The notes under the pieces were generated by a model. The model did no database searches, was not told where the DNA came from, and saw only the letters and a list, made by a program, of their open reading frames with translations. A stretch of 5,189 nucleotides of DNA, taken from contig DTYD01000121.1 of NCBI GenBank assembly GCA_012962055.1, positions 1-5,189 on the forward strand. Direction: 5' to 3'. Positions within the stretch are counted from its first letter, which is position 1, and each line of letters starts with the position of its first letter. The DNA is from Hadesarchaea archaeon (GTDB lineage Archaea > Hadarchaeota > Hadarchaeia > Hadarchaeales > Hadarchaeaceae). The position numbers and the translations under genes are program-made. Positions 1 through 5,189 of the stretch are shown here, piece after piece.

Positions 1-321
1 ATAGACTGGGATACCTAAAGCCTTTGCCTTGATGTCGAGTAACGCGTTTTCGATACCACCAATGGCTTTTTGAATAATACTTCCAGGGCTTTGACGAGTT
101 GCTCTGTACATATCCCAGTACAGTTTTTCCACTGCCCCGGGGTCCTGCTCTAACAATAAAGGTTCCAAATCCTTGACGCATCCTGTAATACCTCGTGGAG
201 ATCCATGAGAATCCGTACATTCACTGTATCCTACTATGCCTTCATCAGTGGTGATTTTGATGAAGGACCAAGGTCTCCAGCCAGCATAGCAATGAAGCGT
301 TTCAACTTTGGTAATTTTCAG
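1..321 (-). CDS. MR/MLE (enolase superfamily) protein, N-terminal capping domain, partial
   Basis: The first 107 residues of a mandelate racemase / muconate lactonizing enzyme family protein; the rest lies beyond the window start. Visible are the usual opening strand (KITKVETLHC), the turn TDEGIVGYSE at residues 25-34, and the helix ending ALLDIKAKALGIPVY at 93-107, which is where the capping domain hands over to the barrel. These enzymes abstract a proton alpha to a carboxylate; many are sugar-acid dehydratases or epimerases. The acid/base and Mg-binding residues are in the missing barrel, so substrate and reaction cannot be assigned. It is the fourth gene of the operon, 16 nt after the transketolase stop. 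The start is chosen as CTG at 321: it falls exactly where family members have Met, and GGGAGG lies 8 nt upstream. No ATG, GTG or TTG occurs in frame between the upstream in-frame stop (345-343) and this point. Family call firm; start codon inferred. Confidence 0.88.
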   Translation of the reverse strand, partial: MKITKVETLHCYAGWRPWSFIKITTDEGIVGYSECTDSHGSPRGITGCVKDLEPLLLEQDPGAVEKLYWDMYRATRQSPGSIIQKAIGGIENALLDIKAKALGIPVY

Positions 322-329
322 GAAACCAT

Positions 330-335
330 CCTCCC
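330..335 (-). promoter_or_regulatory. Shine-Dalgarno GGGAGG for the MR/MLE gene
   Basis: GGGAGG on the minus strand, followed by an 8-nt spacer and then CTG at 321-319. It lies in the short gap after the transketolase stop, so translation of the two genes may be coupled. It also overlaps an out-of-frame ATG (329-327), which directly abuts it and opens only ATG GTT TCC TGA. Spacing therefore supports CTG rather than that ATG as the initiation site. Confidence 0.65.
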
Positions 336-337
336 AA

Positions 338-2200
338 CTATCTTAACTCTTTCCTGATTCTACTTGCAATGCTTAATGAATCTATACCATAATATTTCAG
401 TATCTCTTCATCTTCACCAGATCGGCCATACCCTCGAACACCAATGGTATGGAAGTTAATTTTTTCAAGATTGTCACTTGTTATCGCTCGCATAATTTCC
501 TCGGATTGGCCACCAGTAGCAGAGTGATTTTCCACACAAAAAACATGTTTTGAGTCACCGATAACTTTAGTAATCCATTTTTTATCTACACAATTTAGCC
601 AAGGAAGATTCACAACTTTGATGCGAATACCTTCTTTCTCCAGCTCCTCCCTCGCCAAAAGTACCTCAGATATTAATAAAGGACCGTATCCGAAAACAAT
701 AGCATCAGACCCATCGGCTATTGTTACTCCCTTGCCAGATTCAACATTATAATCTGCCGGTAGTTTGATGGTCCTTCTAGGAATTAAGTGCTCCAATCGA
801 ATGTAGCCACCCTGTTTGGCGTCGAAAACCAAGAAATTCATAAGTTTATGTAGTTCTGAGCCATTACAAGGTTCACATATCAAGATATTCGGTATCGCTT
901 TCAGAAGGGAGATATCTCTAATGCCTTGGTGCGATTTCCCTGGTTTTGCGGGGATAATGCCAGCTAAGTGTCCCACGTAGATGATTTTCGAGCCTTCGGA
1001 TGTATTGTTAAAAATTTGCTCATTAGCTCTGGAAGTCAAAAATGCAGCGTAGGTATTTACGATTGGTAATTTGCCCGCTAGAGCGAGCCCACCGGCCATG
1101 GAGACCGCGTCCTGCTCAGCGATTCCGACTTCGATGAATCTTTCTGGATATATGTGTTGAAATTTTCTTAAACCGCATGACTCGGCAAGATCGGCGTCTA
1201 GCACGACAACATCTTTTCGCTTTTTACCGATTTCAACGAGAATGTTCGAAAAAATTTCTAAAAGTGATTCTCCAACCCGTGACGATTTTTCTTCAGCAAA
1301 ATGTCTTGGAAATGCAGGAAAAGTAAACTTATCAATTTTATATTTACTGATTTTTCGTTTGATTCTGGAAACTATTTCTTTCCATGCTAACGTATATTCT
1401 TCTTTGTTCGGAAGTTTGTCGTGCCATTTATAAAACCCCTTACCGACCTTCAGCGCTCGTGGATGTTCCATGAATGAAACACCTTTGCCCTTGACGGTGT
1501 CGATGATAATCGCTTTTGGTTTTCCCCTAATTTTCCCCAGTCGTTTGATTGTCTGCAAAATCTCTTTTGTATTATGTCCATCGATGGTTGTAGTGTACCA
1601 TTCAAATGATTTCAATTTGACTTCTATTGGCGAAACGTCTAAGATTTTAACAACTTCCATATCAGTTTGGACACGGTTTCTGTCGATGATCAAGTACAAA
1701 TTATCCAGTTTCCAAAAACCAGCAGATTGGATTGCTTCCCAATTCTGCCCCTCTTGCAATTCTCCGTCCCCGATCATGACAAATACAGAAGCTTTTATAT
1801 TATCCAACTTGTTCACCCAAGCAAATCCTTTCGCTTTCGAGATCCCCATGCCCAGAGAGCCCGAGTTGGTTTCCACACCGGGCACCGATAGTTCGGCGTG
1901 GCCCTCCAAACCATCCAACCTTCTGAAAGTAGCTAACCTTTGGGTCGGTATGAATCCTCTTGACGCTAAAACGGCGTAAAGTGCTGCCGCGGCATGGCCT
2001 TTAGAAATGACGAAAATATCTCTGTCTTTGCGTTTGGGTTGCGATGGATCGACATTCATTATGTGATGGTACAGAACTGTGAGGAACTCTATCGCGCTGA
2101 AAGATGCGCCGATGTGACCAGAACGGGCACTCATTATGCTGGTGAGGGCGTTCCATCTTATCATGTCGGCCAATACGTTGAGTTTTTCATGCAACTTCAA
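338..2200 (-). CDS. Single-chain transketolase, thiamine diphosphate-dependent
   Basis: About 620 residues. Transketolases move a two-carbon ketol unit from a ketose to an aldose using thiamine diphosphate (ThDP) and Mg, in the cytoplasm. The N-terminal pyrophosphate-binding half shows SGHIG (27-31), SKGHA (66-70), the ThDP motif GDGELQEGQNW (144-154) ending in DRN (173-175), and KGKG (237-240). A Lys-rich, AT-rich linker (about 265-305) joins it to the pyrimidine-binding half, with EVGIAEQD (357-364; Glu362 is the expected cofactor-activating Glu) and SHQG (423-426). The C-terminal domain contains ENHSATGGQ (557-565). The order matches the split two-subunit transketolases joined head to tail. 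The open frame extends upstream to 2440, but that part overlaps the ALDH gene and looks unlike the family. TTG at 2200 gives a family-like start (MKLHEKLNVLADMIRWNALT); TTG at 2194 is possible. No good Shine-Dalgarno precedes either. Third gene of the operon. Family firm; substrate unknown; start uncertain. Confidence 0.9.
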   Translation of the reverse strand: MKLHEKLNVLADMIRWNALTSIMSARSGHIGASFSAIEFLTVLYHHIMNVDPSQPKRKDRDIFVISKGHAAAALYAVLASRGFIPTQRLATFRRLDGLEGHAELSVPGVETNSGSLGMGISKAKGFAWVNKLDNIKASVFVMIGDGELQEGQNWEAIQSAGFWKLDNLYLIIDRNRVQTDMEVVKILDVSPIEVKLKSFEWYTTTIDGHNTKEILQTIKRLGKIRGKPKAIIIDTVKGKGVSFMEHPRALKVGKGFYKWHDKLPNKEEYTLAWKEIVSRIKRKISKYKIDKFTFPAFPRHFAEEKSSRVGESLLEIFSNILVEIGKKRKDVVVLDADLAESCGLRKFQHIYPERFIEVGIAEQDAVSMAGGLALAGKLPIVNTYAAFLTSRANEQIFNNTSEGSKIIYVGHLAGIIPAKPGKSHQGIRDISLLKAIPNILICEPCNGSELHKLMNFLVFDAKQGGYIRLEHLIPRRTIKLPADYNVESGKGVTIADGSDAIVFGYGPLLISEVLLAREELEKEGIRIKVVNLPWLNCVDKKWITKVIGDSKHVFCVENHSATGGQSEEIMRAITSDNLEKINFHTIGVRGYGRSGEDEEILKYYGIDSLSIASRIRKELR

Positions 2201-2255
2201 TGACTTGCAGCTTTTTATTCCATCAAAATCAGATTTCTCGAAAAAGAACTTTTCT
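2201..2255 (-). other. ALDH-transketolase intercistronic spacer
   Basis: This 55-nt gap is the longest within the operon. It is AT-rich and has no purine-rich ribosome-binding sequence at normal distance from the inferred TTG start. It contains an ATG at 2223-2221 that opens only ATG GAA TAA, out of frame with the transketolase. No convincing hairpin terminator is visible, so read-through from ALDH into transketolase is expected. Confidence 0.5.
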
Positions 2256-3743
2256 TCAGTCCTTATGGAATTGGACGTTTTGTACACCTCCGCTATAATC
2301 CACATATATGGTTTTCCAGTCCGAGAATACCTCCAGAGCAGCTTTTCCGACTTCTCTGTGACCACCTCCAGATTTTTTGACACCGCCGAACGGGAGATGC
2401 ACTTCCGATCCAAATGTGGGGGCATTAACATAACATACACCAGTTTCCATTCGGTCCACGGCCGACATAGCTCTGTTCACGTTTCGAGTGAATATGGAAC
2501 CGGAGAGACCGTATTCGGTCGCATTATGGACCTCTATCGCTTCCTCAAATGAGTTGACTTTGAAAACCACCAGCACGGGGCCAAAGATCTCTTCTCTTGC
2601 AATCACCATATCCGGACGGACATCTACGAAAATTGTTGGTTCAAAGTAGAATCCCCTAGAATAAACACCGTGTGTTAACCGATTCCCTCCAAGGATTAAC
2701 TTCGCGCCCTCTTTTTTTCCGATTTCTACATAACGCATAATTGTGTTGAGCTGTTTTTCGTTTATGACGGGACATACGTCTGTGGATTCATCCTCTCCTG
2801 ACCCTACTTTCAATTTCTTCGTTTCGGCCGCCAGTTTTTCGGTGAAATTGTCATAAATGCTTTGGTGGACAATAACTCGACTAGTTGCTGTACATCGCTC
2901 TCCGGCCACGCTAAATGCCCCCCGCACAACGCTGTCAACAGCAAGATCTAAATCGCAGTCTTCCATCACGATGACGGCGTTTTTGCCGCCGAGTTCCAAT
3001 GAAACTTTTGCCAGTCTTTCTCCACATAAGGCAGCTATCTTCCTCCCCACAGCACTGGAACCAGTAAACGAAATCAAGTTGACATCTTTGTGTTTGACCA
3101 AGGCTTCTCCAGCTTCTTCACCAGACCCATGCACTAAATTCAAAACACCCCTCGGCAAACCGGCTTCTTGCATTAGCTCTACAAATTTGTTTGCCGTTTC
3201 GGGTGTATCTCTCGCAGGTTTCAGAACTACGGTGTTTCCGCAAATTAAGGCAGGTGAAACCTTCCAGCTGATCGACGAAAGAGGAAAGTTCCATGGCGTG
3301 ATGATGCCACATACACCAATTGGATACCTTTTGGTTATCGCTAAACGGTTCGGCAGTTCCGAGTATGTTGTATCTCCATACAACCTTCTGCCTTCACCCC
3401 CCATGAAATACAGCATATCTACTGCAGCTTTTACTTCTCCCAAAGCTTCTTTCATAGTTTTACCTACCTCTTTCACGAGAGTTTGGGCGAGTTCGGTTTT
3501 TTTCTTAGCCATTATCTTCCCAGCTTCGAAAAGGATTTTGCCTCTCATTGGTGGAGTTACCCTGGACCATTCCTTGAACGCTTTTTCCGCGGCCTGGACA
3601 GCGAGGTCAATATCGTGGGCATCAGAAAGCGGAAAGACACCCAAAATTTCATCCTTATTTGCAGGATTCATATTGTAGAAGGTCTTTCCCGAAACTGAGT
3701 CAACCCATTTCGAGTCGATAAAATTTTTGAAACTTTTAGACAT
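2256..3743 (-). CDS. NAD(P)-dependent aldehyde dehydrogenase, KGSADH-like
   Basis: A 495-residue, full-length ALDH-superfamily enzyme that oxidises an aldehyde to a carboxylate. Seen in sequence: the oxyanion Asn in TPWNFP (Asn152), the cofactor-loop motif FTGS (226-229), the general-base Glu in LELGGKN (Glu250), the catalytic Cys in GERCT (Cys284), EEIFGPV (384-390) and EVHLPFGGVKKSG (447-459). The sequences RYPIGVCGIITPWNFP, VNAPTFGSEVHLPFGGV and the ending WKTIYVDYSGG recall the alpha-ketoglutaric semialdehyde / 2,5-dioxovalerate dehydrogenase group, enzymes of sugar-acid oxidation. That subgroup call is from memory and less certain than the family. ATG at 3743 is preferred over TTG at 3758 because GGAGGT stands 7 nt before it, inside the longer frame. 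It is the second gene, 18 nt after the SDR stop, so co-translation is likely. All catalytic residues are present. The true substrate could be a sugar-derived or 2-oxo aldehyde. Confidence 0.94.
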   Translation of the reverse strand: MSKSFKNFIDSKWVDSVSGKTFYNMNPANKDEILGVFPLSDAHDIDLAVQAAEKAFKEWSRVTPPMRGKILFEAGKIMAKKKTELAQTLVKEVGKTMKEALGEVKAAVDMLYFMGGEGRRLYGDTTYSELPNRLAITKRYPIGVCGIITPWNFPLSSISWKVSPALICGNTVVLKPARDTPETANKFVELMQEAGLPRGVLNLVHGSGEEAGEALVKHKDVNLISFTGSSAVGRKIAALCGERLAKVSLELGGKNAVIVMEDCDLDLAVDSVVRGAFSVAGERCTATSRVIVHQSIYDNFTEKLAAETKKLKVGSGEDESTDVCPVINEKQLNTIMRYVEIGKKEGAKLILGGNRLTHGVYSRGFYFEPTIFVDVRPDMVIAREEIFGPVLVVFKVNSFEEAIEVHNATEYGLSGSIFTRNVNRAMSAVDRMETGVCYVNAPTFGSEVHLPFGGVKKSGGGHREVGKAALEVFSDWKTIYVDYSGGVQNVQFHKD

Positions 3744-3750
3744 CGTCAAG

Positions 3751-3756
3751 ACCTCC
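3751..3756 (-). promoter_or_regulatory. Shine-Dalgarno GGAGGT for the ALDH gene
   Basis: A perfect GGAGGT on the minus strand, followed by a 7-nt spacer (CTTGACG) and then ATG at 3743-3741. It lies in the 18-nt gap after the SDR stop. It decides the start: the TTG at 3758 would place this ribosome-binding site inside the coding region and adds only five residues not expected in the family. Confidence 0.85.
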
Positions 3757-3761
3757 AAGAT

Positions 3762-4580
3762 TCACCAAGCTGTATAACCACCATCGATCACTATGTTGGC
3801 CCCCGTCATGTAGGAAGAGGCATCAGAAGCGAGAAACAGGATTGCTCCATTGTACTCATCACGTCTGGCCATCCTTCCCATCGGGACGCGGGAGGAATAG
3901 TTTTCCACGAATTCTCTATCTTGGTTGTTGAACACGCCCCCGAAGGTGAGACAATTTACCCGGATGTTTTTCTTCGCCCAGTATGTAGCTAGATATCGCG
4001 TCAAGTTCGAGATGGCCCCCTTGCTGATGCAGTACGAGACTGGTTTTATGAAGGTCTCCTTCTTACCTTTCTTTTCATATATCCTCTGATCTGGCGAGAC
4101 CTCCCCGTAGATTGATGAGATGTTTATAATGCTACCCCCCTCTTCAGCCATGGATGCTCCGATTATCTGGGAACACAGAAAGGTTCCCTTCAAGTTAACA
4201 TCCATTATCTTATCTAGCATCCCCTCGGGGTACTCCTTAAATGAAATGGATTTTTTTGTATAGTCCGGTGGAACATCGATCGCAGCAGAATTGACGAGAA
4301 TGTTTGGACGCCCCCATTTTTTAATTATATCATTCAACGCGTTTTTTACGGATTTTTTGTAGGTGACGTCTACTCTGTATACCGCAACGTTTTCATCTTT
4401 TATCACGTGTTCGAATTCCTTGGGGCATCTGTCCACGTTTATATCAAAAATCGCCACTTTCGATCCAGCGGCTTTCAGGGTTTTCACGAATTCTCTGCCT
4501 AATAGCCCCATGCCTCCGGTGACGATGGCTATCTTTCCATCTAGACCGAACATTTCGTTCAGTTTGTTCTTTTCTACCAC
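3762..4580 (-). CDS. SDR-family oxidoreductase, NAD-type, glycan-locus-like
   Basis: A 272-residue classical short-chain dehydrogenase/reductase, which interconverts an alcohol and a ketone using NAD(P). It has a Rossmann glycine motif TGGMGLLG (21-28; GxGxxG spacing rather than the classical TGxxxGxG). Asp46 sits at the end of the second strand (AIFDIN), which favours NAD over NADP. The catalytic set is complete: Asn129 (MDVNL), Ser156 (NISSIYG), Tyr183 and Lys187 (YCISK). NSAA (97-100) replaces the usual NNAG. The stretch SSIYGEVSPDQRIYE (155-169) and the ending ASSYMTGANIVIDGGYTAW resemble SDRs I associate with nonulosonic-acid and flagellin or surface-glycan loci (PtmA-like); that link is a recollection, not a search. 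GTG at 4580 is chosen because GGGGGT precedes it by 8 nt; ATG at 4553 (Met10) has no comparable site. First gene of the operon, divergent from the synthase gene. The substrate is probably a sugar or sugar derivative, not identifiable here. Confidence 0.93.
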   Translation of the reverse strand: MVEKNKLNEMFGLDGKIAIVTGGMGLLGREFVKTLKAAGSKVAIFDINVDRCPKEFEHVIKDENVAVYRVDVTYKKSVKNALNDIIKKWGRPNILVNSAAIDVPPDYTKKSISFKEYPEGMLDKIMDVNLKGTFLCSQIIGASMAEEGGSIINISSIYGEVSPDQRIYEKKGKKETFIKPVSYCISKGAISNLTRYLATYWAKKNIRVNCLTFGGVFNNQDREFVENYSSRVPMGRMARRDEYNGAILFLASDASSYMTGANIVIDGGYTAW

Positions 4581-4707
4581 CGCAAGTTACCCCCAAAACC
4601 TACTTTGTGGTGTAGTTAAAAATTTTGCCTATTTCTGCCCGACCTGTCGCCCTAGTAACACATATAACCATATACATTTTTAGAGGGATACCTGAGAGGT
4701 GCGTTAG
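4581..4707. promoter_or_regulatory. Divergent intergenic region between SDR and NeuB-type genes
   Basis: This 127-bp region must hold the start signals for both transcription units. On the minus side it contains GGGGGT (4594-4589), the SDR ribosome-binding site, and an AT run AAAAATTTT (4618-4626) that could be part of the operon promoter. On the plus side it contains a tandem pair of 8-bp units, CATATAAC CATATACA (4661-4676), which is TATA-like, and GAGAGGT (4694-4700), the ribosome-binding site for the synthase gene. I find no well-spaced TTGACA/TATAAT pair in either direction. The AT-rich elements could be archaeal TATA boxes or weak bacterial -10 elements; the sequence does not decide. 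Confidence 0.5.
4694..4700 (+). promoter_or_regulatory. Shine-Dalgarno GAGAGGT for the NeuB-type gene
   Basis: GAGAGGT followed by the 7-nt spacer GCGTTAG and then ATG at 4708. The in-frame TAG immediately before the ATG rules out an upstream extension, so the start is well defined. Confidence 0.8.
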
Positions 4708-5189
4708 ATGAAAGAGGTTAAGATCGGAAGCAAATACGTGGGGGACGGTCACCCATGTTACATCGTGGCGGAGATAGGGAATAATCACAACGGTCAACTT
4801 GAAATAGCAAAGAAACTGATCGAGGCAGCCGAGGAATGCGGGGTGGACGCCGTCAAGTTCCAGAAAAGGGACATAAGCTGTTTGATGACCGAGGAGCTCA
4901 GAAATAGGCCGTACCAGAAGTACGATTCATTCGGTCCAACTTACGGAGAGCATCGCAAAAAGCTGGAACTATCAAAGGGGGATTGGCAACGGTTGTTTAA
5001 CTTCGCTAAAAAGTTAGGGATAGATTTTTACGCGACCCCGTTTGATTTCAAAAGCGTTGATTTTTTGGATGAACTTGGTACCCCATGTTTCAAGATAGCT
5101 TCATTTGATGTCACAAACCTTCCGTTGATCGATTACATCTGCAAAAAAAGCAAACCGGTCATTCTGTCCACCGGGATGTGTACATGGGA
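4708..5189 (+). CDS. neuB: NeuB-family nonulosonic (sialic-type) acid synthase, N-terminal part
   Basis: The first 160 residues of a NeuB-family synthase, cut by the window end. The family condenses phosphoenolpyruvate with an N-acetylated hexosamine such as ManNAc to form a nine-carbon 2-keto sugar acid for surface glycans, in the cytoplasm with a divalent metal. Seen in order: AEIGNNHNG (21-29), GVDAVKFQKR (45-54), YATPFD (109-113 region), FKIASFDVTNLPL (128-140) and ILSTGM (152-157). These are the strand-end motifs of the first half of the NeuB barrel and carry the conserved Glu22, Lys50 and Lys129. Residues 63-90 (RPYQKYDSFGPTYGEHRKKLE region) match the variable substrate-side loop. The metal-binding His pair and the C-terminal antifreeze-like (SAF) domain would be downstream. 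It could make sialic, legionaminic, pseudaminic or another nonulosonic acid; the substrate is not resolvable from this half. Family firm, symbol used in the family sense only. Confidence 0.9.
   Translation, partial: MKEVKIGSKYVGDGHPCYIVAEIGNNHNGQLEIAKKLIEAAEECGVDAVKFQKRDISCLMTEELRNRPYQKYDSFGPTYGEHRKKLELSKGDWQRLFNFAKKLGIDFYATPFDFKSVDFLDELGTPCFKIASFDVTNLPLIDYICKKSKPVILSTGMCTW

Noticed and set aside
318..329. ATG at 329-327 as the MR/MLE start
   Set aside because: As given it reads ATG GTT TCC TGA, and it directly abuts the GGGAGG with no spacer. It would work only if one base were missing from the sequence.
1470..1979. Plus-strand open frame of 169 codons opposite the transketolase
   Set aside because: It lies entirely antisense to a well-supported gene, has no recognisable domain, and is explained by codon bias on the opposite strand.
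2215..2223. ATG GAA TAA in the ALDH-transketolase gap as a leader peptide
   Set aside because: Two codons with no ribosome-binding site and no attenuator structure; chance is the simpler explanation.
2201..2440. Upstream 80-residue extension of the transketolase frame, starting at ATG 2440
   Set aside because: It runs through the coding end of the ALDH gene in another frame, carries no family similarity, and ends just before the recognisable transketolase N-terminus. It is an open-frame overlap, not protein.
2857..3678. Plus-strand open frame of 273 codons opposite the ALDH
   Set aside because: Its length is notable, but it is antisense to an intact ALDH with all catalytic motifs, its translation shows no family pattern, and no ribosome-binding site stands out.
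3744..3758. TTG at 3758 as the ALDH start
   Set aside because: The codons GAG GTC belong to the perfect Shine-Dalgarno for the ATG at 3743, and the extra residues are not expected in the family.
4581..4707. Riboswitch, tRNA or strong terminator in the intergenic region
   Set aside because: At 127 bp shared by two promoters it is short; I see no long stem, no T-tract hairpin and no known aptamer pattern.
4600..4797. Minus-strand open frame of 65 codons across the divergent promoter and the NeuB start
   Set aside because: It would occupy the region needed for both promoters and runs antisense to conserved NeuB motifs; there is no recognisable protein.

Overview
This window is compact, intron-free prokaryotic DNA in the standard genetic code. 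It carries a four-gene minus-strand operon and one divergent plus-strand gene. Purine-rich Shine-Dalgarno sequences precede four of the five genes. Start codons are mixed: ATG, GTG, an apparent TTG and an apparent CTG. The sequence alone does not settle whether the source is bacterial or archaeal. No clear sigma-70 type promoter was found, and there are AT-rich TATA-like stretches between the divergent genes. No rRNA, tRNA, CRISPR array or mobile element is visible.

Layout, in transcription order on the minus strand. A short-chain dehydrogenase/reductase (SDR; 4580 to 3762, GTG start) is followed after 18 nt by an NAD(P)-dependent aldehyde dehydrogenase (ALDH; 3743 to 2256) that resembles the alpha-ketoglutaric semialdehyde / 2,5-dioxovalerate dehydrogenase group. 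After about 55 nt comes a single-chain transketolase (about 2200 to 338). After 16 nt comes the N-terminal capping domain of a mandelate racemase / muconate lactonizing enzyme (MR/MLE, enolase superfamily) protein, cut by the window start (321 to 1). On the plus strand, after a 127-bp shared intergenic region, lies the first 160 codons of a NeuB-family nonulosonic (sialic) acid synthase (4708 onward), cut by the window end.

Reading of the system. NeuB-family enzymes condense phosphoenolpyruvate with a six-carbon aldose to make sialic-acid-like nonulosonic acids for surface glycans. The SDR resembles those I associate with such glycan loci. The other three genes (ALDH, transketolase, MR/MLE dehydratase or epimerase) look like sugar or sugar-acid carbon-skeleton chemistry and are not part of the canonical sialic, legionaminic or pseudaminic acid pathways. 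Two explanations fit: a nonstandard route that makes or modifies an acidic sugar for a surface glycan, or a sugar-acid catabolic operon that happens to sit next to a nonulosonate locus. The window does not decide between them, because the MR/MLE catalytic barrel and the rest of the NeuB side are outside it.
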